Assembly: GCF_015751765.1 (NCBI RefSeq)
Contig: NZ_JADOTX010000001.1
Location: 2,108,001 to 2,172,000 of the forward strand
Length of the DNA stretch: 64,000 nt
From: Micromonospora ureilytica
Lineage (GTDB): Bacteria > Actinomycetota > Actinomycetes > Mycobacteriales > Micromonosporaceae
Direction of reading: 5' to 3'
A program made the translations under genes and the position numbers. Under the pieces are notes generated by a model. The model was not told the DNA's origin and searched no databases. It saw only the letters and a list, made by a program, of their open reading frames with translations. Numbering within the stretch: position 1 is the stretch's first letter; the number at the start of each line of letters is the position of its first letter. Positions 1-8,452 of this stretch are shown piece by piece.

Positions 1-1
1 C

Positions 2-1294
2 GCGGCGGACCTGCCGGCGGACGCGGTGGTGCTGGGGCACGGCTGGGACGAGTCGGGTTGGTCGGATCCGACGTTGCCGGACGCGGCGGCGCTGGACCGG
101 GCGGCCGGTGGTCGGCGGGTGTACCTGTCGCAGGCGTCGCTGCACGCGGCGTTGGTGTCGTCGGCGTTGCTGGCGGCGTGCCCGCAGGCGGTGCAGGCGA
201 CCGGGTACGACGCGTCAGGGTGGCTGCGGCGCGACGCGCACCACGTGGTGCGGGCGGCCGCGCAGGGGTCGGTGAGTCGGGCGCAGCGGGTGGCGGCGCA
301 GCGGGTGGCCCTCGCGCACGCGGCGTCGTTGGGGATCGCTGCGGTGCACGAGTGCGGTGGCCCGGAGATCTCCGACGAGGAGGACTTCACAGGTCTGCTG
401 GGCATCTCCGGCGCGGGGTTGCCGGAGGTGTACGGGTACTGGGGCGAGTTGGGTGGCGCGGCGCGGGCCCGGGAGTTGGGCGCGGTCGGCGCCGGTGGCG
501 ACCTGTTCGCCGACGGGGCGTTGGGGTCGCGGACGGCGCACGTGTCGCAGCCGTACGACGACGGTGACGGTGACGGCTGCGGGCACGGGTACCTGTCGGC
601 CGAGCAGGTGCGCGACCACCTGCTGGACTGCGCGGCGCACGGCATGCAGGGCGGTTTCCACGCCATCGGTGACGTGGCGATCGGGACCGTCCTGGACGGG
701 TTCGCGGCGGCGGCGCAGACGGTGGGTGTGGAGCGGTTGCGGGCGGCCCGGCACCGCATCGAACACGCGGAGATCATGAACAAGCGGTTGATCGCGCGGT
801 TCGTGGAGTACGGGGTCGTGGCGAGCATGCAGCCGGCGTTCGACAGGTTGTGGGGTGGCGCGGGCCGGATGTACGAGGCGCGGTTGGGGTTGGACCGGTC
901 GTTGGAGTCGAACCCGATGGGTGCGATGCACTCGGTGGGGGTGGCGTTGGCGTTCGGGTCGGATTCACCGGTGACGCCGCTGGACCCGTGGGGGTCGGTG
1001 CGGGCGGCGGCGGCGCACCACAACCCGGCGCAGCGGATGGGTGTGCGCTCGGCGTTCGCGGCGCACACCCGTGGTGGGTGGCGGGCGGTGCACCTGGACG
1101 TCGAGGGGGTCCTCGCGTTGGGTGCGCCGGCGACGTTCGCGGTGTGGTCGACGCCGGCGGGGGTGGAGCGGGGTCTGCCGGTGTTGCTGGCCGAGGACCC
1201 GGAGCTGCGGGGTCCGGACGACCCGACGCCGCTGCCGGTGTGCCGGCGCCTGGTGCTGCGCGGTGAGGTCATCTATGAGGAAGGGTCGTCATGA
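2..1294 (+). CDS. Amidohydrolase family 3 (YtcJ-like), 5' end off the window
   Basis: The frame is open from base 2, so the true start and the N-terminal HxH metal site lie to the left. The visible part carries hallmarks of the amidohydro_3/YtcJ family: FADGALGSRTA, a metal-site histidine in GFHAIGD, another in RIEHAEI, and the aspartate in FGSDSP. These proteins are metal-dependent TIM-barrel hydrolases of amide or cyclic-amide bonds; the substrate cannot be read from sequence. The stop overlaps the start of kamD in an ATGA, so the gene is translationally coupled to the lysine aminomutase operon. That suggests, by inference, hydrolysis of an N-acyl or lactam form of a lysine-pathway intermediate. 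The family call is firm; the role is a guess. Confidence 0.85.
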   Translation, partial: AADLPADAVVLGHGWDESGWSDPTLPDAAALDRAAGGRRVYLSQASLHAALVSSALLAACPQAVQATGYDASGWLRRDAHHVVRAAAQGSVSRAQRVAAQRVALAHAASLGIAAVHECGGPEISDEEDFTGLLGISGAGLPEVYGYWGELGGAARARELGAVGAGGDLFADGALGSRTAHVSQPYDDGDGDGCGHGYLSAEQVRDHLLDCAAHGMQGGFHAIGDVAIGTVLDGFAAAAQTVGVERLRAARHRIEHAEIMNKRLIARFVEYGVVASMQPAFDRLWGGAGRMYEARLGLDRSLESNPMGAMHSVGVALAFGSDSPVTPLDPWGSVRAAAAHHNPAQRMGVRSAFAAHTRGGWRAVHLDVEGVLALGAPATFAVWSTPAGVERGLPVLLAEDPELRGPDDPTPLPVCRRLVLRGEVIYEEGSS

Positions 1295-2850
1295 CCGGGA
1301 AGCTTGATCTTGATCCGGTGCTGGTGGCGCGGGCGCGGGAGTTGGCGCGTCGGGCCGGGCAGCCGGTGGTGGACCTGGCGCGCAGCCACACCACCGTGTC
1401 GGTGGAACGGGCGGTCCTGCGGTTGGCGGGGGTGAGCGGCGCCGACCCGGACGGCATTCCGTGGGTGAACCGGCTCGTCGACGCGGTCGCCGCGGACGTG
1501 GGGTTGGGCCACGGGGTGGCGGTGCCGGTGTTCGACGCCCTGGTCCGCGAGGGCAGCACCGACGTGACGTTGCTGGCGCAGAAGGCCGCCGCCGGGTCGG
1601 TGCGGTTCACCCAGCCCACCGGGCGGGCGGCGACGGCCGCCCGGTCGGCGGCGCGTAAGGCGGTCGGCGCGGGTATCCGGCGCATCGACCGGCGGCGCGC
1701 CGAACGGGACCGCCTCGTGAAGCGTCACGGCGACCCGGCGCAGCGGCCGTGGATCTACCTGATCGTCGCCACCGGCGACATCTACGAGGACATCCCGCAG
1801 GCGCAGGCGGCGGCGCGGGCCGGCGCGGACGTGATCGCGGTGATCCGCTCCACCGGGCAGTCGTTGCTGGACTACGTGCCCGAGGGCGCGACCCGGGAGG
1901 GGTTCGCCGGCACGTACGCCACGCAGGAGAACTTCCGGCTGATGCGCGCGGCGTTGGACGAGTCGTCGAAGGAGGTGGGCCGCTACGTGCGGTTGACCAA
2001 CTACGCGTCCGGGTTGTGCATGCCGGAGATGGCGACCCTGGCCGGGTTGGAACGCCTCGACATGATGTTGAACGATTCGATGTACGGGATCCTGTTCCGC
2101 GACATCAACCCGGTGCGCACGTTCGTCGACCAGCGGTTCTCCCGGCAGGTGCACGCCCGCGCGGGGATCATCATCAACACCGGTGAGGACAACTACCTGA
2201 CCACCGCCGACGCGGTCGACGAGGCGCACACGGTGACGGTGTCGCAGCTGCTCAACGAGTTCTTCGCGCACGAGGCGGGGTTGGCGGACTGGCAGTTGGG
2301 GTTGGGGCACGCGTTCGAGATCAACCCGGAGGTGCCGGAGTCGTTCCGGTTGGAGCTGGCGCACGCGTTGTTGGCCCGGGAGTTGTTCCCCGACGCGCCG
2401 TTGAAGTGGATGCCGCCGACGAAGCACATGACCGGTGACGTGTTCCGGGGCAATCTGCTCGACGGGTTCTTCAACCTGGCGGGCGCGCTGACCGGTCAGG
2501 GGATCCTGCTGGTGGGGATGATGACCGAGGCGGTGGTGACGCCGTGGTTGTCCGATCGGGACATCGCCCTGCAGAACGTGCGCTACGTGCTGGGTGCGGC
2601 CGGTGGGCTGCACGAGGACTTCGTGCCCGCGCCGGGCGGGTTCATCCGCCGCCGCGCCAACCAGGTTCTCGGTGAGGCACTGGACCTGTTGGAGCGCATC
2701 GGGGAGCAGACGCTGCTGACGGCGATCGCCGAGGGCACCTTCGGGATCATGAAGCGGCCCGCGGACCGCGGTAAGGGTCTCGCCGGGGTCGCCGCGCACG
2801 AGGCCGACTACTGCAACCCGGCCACCGACATCCTGGAGGCCGCCGCGTGA
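1291..2850 (+). CDS. kamD: Lysine 5,6-aminomutase, alpha subunit
   Basis: The 519-residue product matches the large (alpha) subunit of lysine 5,6-aminomutase in length and layout. This adenosylcobalamin- and PLP-dependent enzyme moves the terminal amino group of beta-lysine or D-lysine to the adjacent carbon. Family-typical stretches include YLIVATGDIYEDIPQAQAAA, SLLDYVPEGATREGF, a MLNDSMYGILFRDIN segment and KWMPPTKHMTGD. The ATG overlaps the preceding stop (ATGA), and its own stop overlaps the kamE GTG. D-ornithine 4,5-aminomutase is related, but the separate KamE-type beta subunit and the adjacent Kal homolog favour lysine. Being in an aerobic actinomycete rather than a fermenting clostridium is known for this family but still noteworthy. 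Confidence 0.93.
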   Translation: MTGKLDLDPVLVARARELARRAGQPVVDLARSHTTVSVERAVLRLAGVSGADPDGIPWVNRLVDAVAADVGLGHGVAVPVFDALVREGSTDVTLLAQKAAAGSVRFTQPTGRAATAARSAARKAVGAGIRRIDRRRAERDRLVKRHGDPAQRPWIYLIVATGDIYEDIPQAQAAARAGADVIAVIRSTGQSLLDYVPEGATREGFAGTYATQENFRLMRAALDESSKEVGRYVRLTNYASGLCMPEMATLAGLERLDMMLNDSMYGILFRDINPVRTFVDQRFSRQVHARAGIIINTGEDNYLTTADAVDEAHTVTVSQLLNEFFAHEAGLADWQLGLGHAFEINPEVPESFRLELAHALLARELFPDAPLKWMPPTKHMTGDVFRGNLLDGFFNLAGALTGQGILLVGMMTEAVVTPWLSDRDIALQNVRYVLGAAGGLHEDFVPAPGGFIRRRANQVLGEALDLLERIGEQTLLTAIAEGTFGIMKRPADRGKGLAGVAAHEADYCNPATDILEAAA

Positions 2851-3596
2851 GCAAGCAGATCGTGCGCCCGTACGGGGACACCACAGGTGACGGGATGGTG
2901 CAGGTGTCGTTCACCCTGCCGGTCGGTCACGACAAGCGCGCCGAGGGCGCGGCGGTGCAGTTGGCCAACAAGATGGGCATCGACCCGGCGATGGTGGTGC
3001 ACGCCAAGCCGATGGGCGACGGGTTCACGTTCTTCGTCGTCTACGGGCGGGTCAACCACCTGGTCGACCTCAACGTCGTGCAGGTGGTGGAGCGTGACTT
3101 CGCGCTGCTGTCGGCGAAGGACGTCAACACGGTGATCAAGCAGCGGTTGCGGCGCAAGCTGTCAGTGGTCGGGGCGTGCATCGGCACCGACGCGCACACC
3201 GTGGGCATCGACGCGATCCTCAACGTCAAGGGCATCGCGGGGGAGAAGGGCCTGGAGTACTACCGGGAGTTGAAGGTCACCAACATGGGCGCGCAGGTCA
3301 GCGTGCCGGAGCTGGTGGAGACCGCCCGGGCGGAGAGGGCCGACGCGGTGCTGGTGTCGCAGGTGGTCACGCAACGCGACGCGCACCTGCACAACACCCG
3401 GGAGATGTCGGCGGCGTTCCGGGAGGCGATGCCGGCGGGCCGGCGGCCGCTGCTGATCGTCGGTGGTCCCCGGTTCGACGAGACGATGACCGACGAGTTG
3501 GGCGTGGACCGGATCTTCGGTCGGGGCACCACGCCCGGCGAGGTGGCCAGCTACCTCGTGCACGCCCTCATCACGAAACGGAAGGCGATGGCATGA
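2847..3596 (+). CDS. kamE: Lysine 5,6-aminomutase, beta subunit (B12/PLP-binding)
   Basis: This 249-residue protein is the small subunit of the aminomutase. Residues 115-120 read DAHTVG, the DxHxxG motif whose histidine (H117) ligates cobalt in base-off B12. Eleven residues later, K128 in LNVKG sits where the family's PLP-binding lysine lies (K144 in the clostridial enzyme, also H+11), so both cofactor contacts are intact. The N-terminal ~100 residues form the dimerisation part and the rest is a Rossmann-like B12 domain ending in an SxL/GG region (LLIVGGPRF). The GTG start lies in the kamD stop (GTGA). The stop overlaps the next start in ATGA, which implies balanced production of the subunits. 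Confidence 0.94.
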   Translation: MSKQIVRPYGDTTGDGMVQVSFTLPVGHDKRAEGAAVQLANKMGIDPAMVVHAKPMGDGFTFFVVYGRVNHLVDLNVVQVVERDFALLSAKDVNTVIKQRLRRKLSVVGACIGTDAHTVGIDAILNVKGIAGEKGLEYYRELKVTNMGAQVSVPELVETARAERADAVLVSQVVTQRDAHLHNTREMSAAFREAMPAGRRPLLIVGGPRFDETMTDELGVDRIFGRGTTPGEVASYLVHALITKRKAMA

Positions 3597-3985
3597 CCGA
3601 CGCACGGCTCGGGTTGACGGTGACGCACCGGCGGTATGTGCCGTACTCGCATGCCCACTACGCCGGGAACCTCGTCGACGGGGCGTACGCGCTCGCGTTG
3701 TTCGGCGACGTCGCCACGGAGGTGTGCATCCGCACCGACGGCGACGAGGGCCTGTTCGCCGGGTACGCCGACGTGCGCTTCCACGCGCCCATCCACGCCG
3801 GGGACGTGGTGCAGGTGACCGCGCAGGTGTCGCGGGTGGGCACCCGCAGCCGCACCCTGGAGTTGAGCTGCGCGGTGGTGTGCCGGGGCCGTCCGGACCG
3901 TTCCGCGTCCGCCGCCGAGGTCCTCGACCCGCCGATCGTGGCGGTCACCGCGACCGGCACCGTGGTCGTCCCCGCCGCGTCGTGA
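3593..3985 (+). CDS. kal: 3-aminobutyryl-CoA ammonia-lyase (hotdog fold)
   Basis: The 130-residue protein is a single hotdog domain whose central stretch, HYAGNLVDGAYALALFGDVA, followed by DGDEGLFAGY, is characteristic of Kal. Kal releases ammonia from L-3-aminobutyryl-CoA to give crotonyl-CoA late in lysine breakdown. Generic thioesterases of this fold lack the DGAY...FGDVATE pattern. The start I chose is the ATG that overlaps the kamE stop. Although the reading frame extends far upstream, that part is antisense-free overlap with kamE and not credible. Its place directly after kamDE supports catabolism of lysine through 3,5-diaminohexanoate. The upstream dehydrogenase and cleavage enzyme of that route are not in the window and would be expected to the left. 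Confidence 0.85.
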   Translation: MTDARLGLTVTHRRYVPYSHAHYAGNLVDGAYALALFGDVATEVCIRTDGDEGLFAGYADVRFHAPIHAGDVVQVTAQVSRVGTRSRTLELSCAVVCRGRPDRSASAAEVLDPPIVAVTATGTVVVPAAS

Positions 3986-5319
3986 CCCTGGCGGTCTGCG
4001 CGGACGTCGGCTCCACGTACACGAAGGTGGCGGTGGTGGACCTGGCCGCCGGTGTCCTCGTCGGCGCGGCGTCGGCGCCCACCACGGTGGGCACCGACGT
4101 GCTGCACGGCCTGGACGCCGCGGTCGCGGCGGCCACCGCCGGGCTCGGCGTGCGCGACGTGCCGTGGTACGTGTGCTCGTCGGCCGGTGGTGGGCTGCGA
4201 CTGGCCGTGATCGGCTACGAGCCGCTGGTCACCGCGCAGGCCGGCCGGCGGGTCGGGTTGTCCGCCGGCGCGCACGTGGTGCACGTCGCGGCCGGGCGGC
4301 TCGGCGCCGCCGACCTGACGGCGTTGCGGGCGGCCCGATGCGACGTGGTGCTGCTCGTCGGCGGCACCGACGGCGGCGACGCCGACACCATCACCCACAA
4401 CGCCACCCGCCTGGCCCGGGCCCGGTGGCGCACACCCGTGGTGTACGCGGGCAACGCCGACGTACGCGAGCAGCTCACCGGGCTGCTGCGCGACGCCGGG
4501 GTGCCGGTCACCGACGCCGACAACGTCCTGCCGCGCATCGGGGTGCTCGCCCCGGCGTCGGCGCGGGCGGCGATCCGCGCGGTGTTCCTGCGCCACGTCA
4601 TCGGTGGTAAACGACTGTCGAGGGGCGCCCGGTTCGCGCGGCTGGTGCGGGCGGCCACCCCCGACGCGGTGCTCACTGGTGTGGAGGTGCTCGCCGACAC
4701 CCTCGGTGGTGACCTCGCGGTGGTCGACGTGGGTGGGGCCACCACCGACGTCTACTCGGTGCTCACGCCCGACGAGCGGGCCACCGGGCCGGGCCGGGAG
4801 GTCGCCGGCAGTCTGTGGCGGGCCCGCACCGTGGAGGGCGATCTGGGCATGCGGTGGAGCGCCCCCGGTGTCGTGCGCGCCGCCGCCGAGGAACGGCTGC
4901 TCGCCGCCGGCGAGTCCGACGAGCTGGGCGCCGCGGCGGCGCGCCGGGCGGCCGACCCGGCGTTCCTGGCCGGCGACGACGTCGAGCGGGCCGTGGACCG
5001 GCGCATCGCCACCCTCGCCGCGACGGTGGCGCTGCGCCGGCACGCCCGGGGCGCCGCCACCGGTGAGCGGGCCGGGCGGGACCTGCGCGACGTGCGGCTG
5101 CTGGTGGGCTCCGGTGGGGTGCTGCGGCACGCGCCGACGGACGTGTCCGGGCAGGTGCTGACGGCGGTCCTGGCCGACCACGCCGGCGGGTGGGCGCTGC
5201 CGCGCGCCGCCGCCGCTGTGGTCGACGCCGACTACGTGTTGGCCGCCGGAGGGCTGCTCGCCGAGGAGCACCGGGCGGCGGCGCAGGCACTGCTGCGTCA
5301 GCATCTGCGTACGCATTGA
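3982..5319 (+). CDS. MutL/GlmL-like ASKHA ATPase, probable aminomutase-reactivating factor
   Basis: The 445-residue product belongs to the MutL family (PF13941 type), found next to glutamate mutase, ornithine aminomutase and lysine aminomutase genes. Residues 8-15 (DVGSTYTK) form the first phosphate loop and VDVGGATTDVY near residue 250 the second, as in actin/HSP70-fold ATPases. VLLVGGTDGGD and a LLVGSGGVL stretch are also family-typical. Members are thought to exchange damaged B12 for intact cofactor in the mutase; that role is known for relatives and inferred here. The GTG start overlaps the kal stop (GTGA). This is the last gene of the operon. Confidence 0.85.
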   Translation: MTLAVCADVGSTYTKVAVVDLAAGVLVGAASAPTTVGTDVLHGLDAAVAAATAGLGVRDVPWYVCSSAGGGLRLAVIGYEPLVTAQAGRRVGLSAGAHVVHVAAGRLGAADLTALRAARCDVVLLVGGTDGGDADTITHNATRLARARWRTPVVYAGNADVREQLTGLLRDAGVPVTDADNVLPRIGVLAPASARAAIRAVFLRHVIGGKRLSRGARFARLVRAATPDAVLTGVEVLADTLGGDLAVVDVGGATTDVYSVLTPDERATGPGREVAGSLWRARTVEGDLGMRWSAPGVVRAAAEERLLAAGESDELGAAAARRAADPAFLAGDDVERAVDRRIATLAATVALRRHARGAATGERAGRDLRDVRLLVGSGGVLRHAPTDVSGQVLTAVLADHAGGWALPRAAAAVVDADYVLAAGGLLAEEHRAAAQALLRQHLRTH

Positions 5320-5371
5320 GACACGCCGACCCGACACGCCGTGGCGCAACACACGACAGGCCGGCTGCGGG

Positions 5372-5402
5372 TTGACAACCGACGGGGGTCGGCACGTACC
5401 GT
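5372..5402 (+). promoter_or_regulatory. Candidate sigma-A-type promoter
   Basis: TTGACA at 5372-5377 is a perfect -35 hexamer. TACCGT at 5397-5402 is a weaker -10, with 19-bp spacing that is longer than ideal. It points rightward into a gene-free stretch that ends in the hairpin at 5677. Confidence 0.35.
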
Positions 5403-5676
5403 CTTTGAGTCCTACCACGGGAAGCGGCTGTTGTTCGCTTCGTCCCTTCGTCCGCTGGCCGAGCGACATTTTCAGCGTCATCGTCGCGGCGGCCAGGTCC
5501 AGCGGGCGGGGGTCGGCGGGGCGGCGCGAACCGGCCGCGGTTACCGGTGTACGGGCAGGGTGAGGTGCACGGCCAGTAGACAACGGCCCGGCGGGGGCAG
5601 CCAGTCCACGTCCGGTCGGTCCGAAGGTCGTCGTGCCCCATCCTCGCCACACCGGCCGGGAAGGGCCTGGGAGCAT

Positions 5677-5702
5677 CGGGGCGCGGCGCGAGCCGCGCCC
5701 CG
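5677..5702 (+). terminator. GC-rich hairpin, probable intrinsic terminator
   Basis: CGGGGCGCGGC pairs perfectly with GCCGCGCCCCG across a GCGA loop (11-bp stem), followed by ATTTC. It is strong enough to end transcription from the lysine operon or from the candidate promoter at 5372, upstream of lnt. The U tract is poor, as is usual in actinomycetes. Confidence 0.55.
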
Positions 5703-5797
5703 ATTTCATGTCTGCCGGGCGGTTCGTGCCCGACGGCCCGACGCGGTCGGTGCACCCGCCAGCCAGGTAACCTTCGCCCCGTGATCGAGGTGAAGCG

Positions 5798-7516
5798 GTG
5801 ACGACCCTGGACCGGGATGAGACGCACACCCCGGCGGCGCTGCCCCGGCCGGTCGTTGCGGGTCGGCCGCTGCCGCTGAGGGTCGCCGTGCCCCTGGCCG
5901 TGGCCGCCGGGCTGGCCCTGCTGGTGGCGTTCCCCCCGTACGGGGTGTGGCCGCTCGCGCCCGTCGGGGTGGCGTTGCTGGCCGCCGCCGCGCACCGGCG
6001 GCGGTTGCGCGCCGGCGCCGGCCTGGGCTTCCTGACCGGTGTGGCGTTCTTCGCCCCGCTGCTGGCCTGGACGAACCTGCACACCGGCTACCTGCCGTGG
6101 GTGCTGCTGTCGCTGTTGCAGGCCGGCTACCTGGCGCTGCTGGGCGCGGCCACCGCCTGGGTGTCGCCGCTGGCCGACCGTTCCCGCTGGGCGTGGCCGG
6201 CGCTGACCGGGCTGCTCTGGGTCGGGCAGGAAGCGCTGCGCGACCGCACCCCGTTCGGCGGGTTCCCGTGGGGGCGGTTGGCGTTCAGCCAGGACACCTC
6301 ACCTTTGCTGCGCCTGGCCGCGCTGGGCGGCGCCCCGCTGGTCACCTTCGCCGTGGCCCTCGTCGGCGGGTTGCTGGTCACCGCCGCCTGGCGGGGCTGG
6401 ATCACCGCCCAGCGCCCCGCACCCCCGCACACCACCCCGCCGCCCCCGGACGGCACCCAGGACACCGTGGCGGGCCCTGACGGTCCGCTGGAGGCCCCGC
6501 CACGCGCCGCGGTCCCGGCGGCCCGCCGGTGGGCGCCGGTGGTCGTACCGGCCGTCGTGGCCGTCGCGCTGACCGCCGGGGGTCTGCTGGTGCCGGTCGC
6601 CACGGCCGGGTCCGGCGCAGGAGTCACCGTGGCGATCGTGCAGGGCAACGTGCCCCGGCTGGGCCTGGACTTCAACGCCCAACGGCAGGCGGTGCTCAAC
6701 AACCACGTCGACGCCACCATCGAGCTGGCCGGTCGGGTCGCCGCCGGGCAGCAGCGGCAACCAGACGTGGTGGTGTGGCCGGAGAACTCCAGCGACATCG
6801 ACCCGCTGAAAAACCCCACCGCCGGGGCGCGGATCTCCCAGGCCGCCGACACCATCGGCGCGCCGATCCTGGTCGGCGCGGTGCTGCTGGGCCCCGGCGC
6901 CGGGGAGGTCCGCAACGCGGGCATCCTGTGGCGCCCCGGCACCGGCGCGGACCTCGACCAGCTGTACACGAAACGCCACCCGGTGCCGTTCGCCGAGTAC
7001 GTGCCGCTGCGCGACGTGGCCCGGATGGTCAGCAAACAGGTCGACCTGATCCGCAGCGACTTCGTCGGTGGAAGCACCCCGGGCGTGGTACGCGCCGGCC
7101 CGGCCGTGCTCGGTGACGTGATCTGCTTCGAGGTCGCCTACGACGAGGTGGTCCGCGACACCGTCACCGGCGGGGCGCAACTGCTGGTGGTGCAGACAAA
7201 CAACGCCACCTTCGACGTGGCGGAGGCCCGCCAGCAGATGGCCATGGTGCGGCTGCGGGCGGTGGAGCACGGGCGGCCGGCGTTGATGGCCTCCACGGTC
7301 GGCGTGTCCGGGTTCGTCGCACCCGACGGGCGGGTAAGCGATGCCACCGGGTTCAACACCCGGGAGGTCGTGGTGCGGCAGTTGCGCCTCGACGACGGAC
7401 GCACCCTCGCCACCCGCCTCGGCTGGTGGCCCGAGGTGGCGCTCGCCGCGCTGGCCGCGGCGGCCCTGCTCGGCGCGGCGGTGCTGCGCCGGCGGCAGCG
7501 GGTCATGCCCGGATAG
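5798..7516 (+). CDS. lnt: Apolipoprotein N-acyltransferase
   Basis: This 572-residue membrane enzyme attaches the third acyl chain to lipoproteins. The N-terminal ~190 residues hold the hydrophobic segments (from about residue 25, then LGFLTGVAFFAPLLAWTNLH). They are followed by a linker and a C-terminal nitrilase-fold domain from about residue 275 (VAIVQGNVP). The likely Glu-Lys-Cys triad lies in VVWPENSSD, TKRHPVPFAEY and GDVICFEVAYDE. A final membrane helix precedes the basic C-terminus. GTG is the start, with GAGGTGAAG as ribosome-binding site. The mannosyltransferase gene follows after 34 bp; in Mycobacterium tuberculosis the two activities are fused in one protein, whereas here they are separate. 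Confidence 0.93.
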   Translation: MTTLDRDETHTPAALPRPVVAGRPLPLRVAVPLAVAAGLALLVAFPPYGVWPLAPVGVALLAAAAHRRRLRAGAGLGFLTGVAFFAPLLAWTNLHTGYLPWVLLSLLQAGYLALLGAATAWVSPLADRSRWAWPALTGLLWVGQEALRDRTPFGGFPWGRLAFSQDTSPLLRLAALGGAPLVTFAVALVGGLLVTAAWRGWITAQRPAPPHTTPPPPDGTQDTVAGPDGPLEAPPRAAVPAARRWAPVVVPAVVAVALTAGGLLVPVATAGSGAGVTVAIVQGNVPRLGLDFNAQRQAVLNNHVDATIELAGRVAAGQQRQPDVVVWPENSSDIDPLKNPTAGARISQAADTIGAPILVGAVLLGPGAGEVRNAGILWRPGTGADLDQLYTKRHPVPFAEYVPLRDVARMVSKQVDLIRSDFVGGSTPGVVRAGPAVLGDVICFEVAYDEVVRDTVTGGAQLLVVQTNNATFDVAEARQQMAMVRLRAVEHGRPALMASTVGVSGFVAPDGRVSDATGFNTREVVVRQLRLDDGRTLATRLGWWPEVALAALAAAALLGAAVLRRRQRVMPG

Positions 7517-7550
7517 CAACAGCCGGTACGCCGGCGGGAGCGGAGGAACC

Positions 7551-8360
7551 GTGATCCAGGCGACCGATACGATCCGACGCCCGGACGAGGTGCCCGGGGT
7601 GGGCCGGGTGCTGGTGGTGATCCCCACCTACAACGAGGCCGACAACATCGCCGCGATCGTGGGCCGGGTCCGGCGCGCCGCCCCGGCGGTGCAGATCCTC
7701 ATCGCCGACGACAACAGCCCCGACGGCACCGGCGCGATCGCCGACGCCCTCGCCGACGGCGACGCGCACGTGCAGGTGCTGCACCGCCACGGCAAGCAGG
7801 GCCTCGGCGCGGCGTACCTGGCCGGGTTCGGGTGGGCGCGCGAGCGCGGCTATCAGGCGGTCGTGGAGATGGACGCCGACGGGTCGCACGCCCCGGAGGA
7901 TCTGCCGGCGCTACTGGACGCCGCCCGCGACGCGGACGTGGTGATCGGCTCCCGGTGGACCAGCGGCGCGCGGGTGCTCAACTGGCCGTTGCGGCGGCTG
8001 TTGCTGTCGCGCTGCGGCAACCTGTACGCGCGCCTGGCGCTGGGCATGCCCGTGTCGGACGCCACCGGCGGTTACCGGGTGTACCGGATCAGCGCCCTCG
8101 ACGCCATCGACCTGGAGTCGGTGACCTCGCAGGGCTACTCGTTCCAGGTGGAGCTGTCGCGGCTGGCGCACCAGGCCGGGGTGCGGATCGTGGAGGTGCC
8201 GATCACGTTCGCCGAGCGGGAGCACGGCGACAGCAAGATGAGCCCGAAGATCGTGGCCGAGGCGCTGTGGCGGATCACCGCCTGGGGTGTGCGCGACCGC
8301 CGTCAGGCGGTCCGCCGGGGTCTGCACGGCACCGCCACCGGCCAGGCACGGTGGCCGTGA
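7551..8360 (+). CDS. ppm1: Polyprenol-phosphate mannosyltransferase (DPM1-type, GT2)
   Basis: The 269-residue protein is a soluble GT2 glycosyltransferase. It has VVIPTYNEADNI at the N-terminus, the ADDNSPDGTG nucleotide-binding part, EMDADGSHAPE with the metal-binding DAD, and SRWTSG and SDATGGYRVYR, all typical of dolichol/polyprenol-phosphate mannosyltransferase. It transfers mannose from GDP-mannose to polyprenyl phosphate, which feeds lipoglycan and protein O-mannosylation. The GTG at 7551 is preceded by GGAGG at good spacing, so I reject the longer frame that overlaps lnt. Being next to lnt fits the known functional link between Lnt and Ppm1 in actinobacteria. Confidence 0.92.
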   Translation: MIQATDTIRRPDEVPGVGRVLVVIPTYNEADNIAAIVGRVRRAAPAVQILIADDNSPDGTGAIADALADGDAHVQVLHRHGKQGLGAAYLAGFGWARERGYQAVVEMDADGSHAPEDLPALLDAARDADVVIGSRWTSGARVLNWPLRRLLLSRCGNLYARLALGMPVSDATGGYRVYRISALDAIDLESVTSQGYSFQVELSRLAHQAGVRIVEVPITFAEREHGDSKMSPKIVAEALWRITAWGVRDRRQAVRRGLHGTATGQARWP

Positions 8361-8452
8361 ACGGGTCAGGCGCGGTGGCCGTGAGCGCGGCCGTGTCATG
8401 CTGGATGAGCGGGGCACGTCCGTGGTGTCCGCAGGATTGGCGATGAGGTGAG

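Larger units (their letters stand above)
5320..5797 (+). other. 478-bp gene-free region between the lysine operon and lnt
   Basis: I find no convincing coding region on either strand; the open frames here are arginine-rich GC artefacts. The stretch contains a near-consensus -35 box, a candidate -10 and a strong hairpin 290 bp further on, described separately. Together they could bound a small RNA or a long leader that ends before lnt. The last 20 bases hold the lnt ribosome-binding site (GAGGTGAAG). Confidence 0.5.

Noticed and set aside
1273..2799. Long antisense ORF opposite kamD (508 codons)
   Set aside because: Its His/Arg/Gln-rich composition is the usual mirror of a GC-rich gene; kamD on the other strand has clear family motifs.
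5341..5784. 147-codon ORF in the spacer before lnt
   Set aside because: Arg/Gly/Ala-rich translation with no family resemblance; it runs through the terminator-like hairpin.
3658..6084. 808-codon antisense ORF across kal, the MutL-like gene and lnt
   Set aside because: It spans three well-supported genes and an intergenic region, with low-complexity composition and no recognisable domain.
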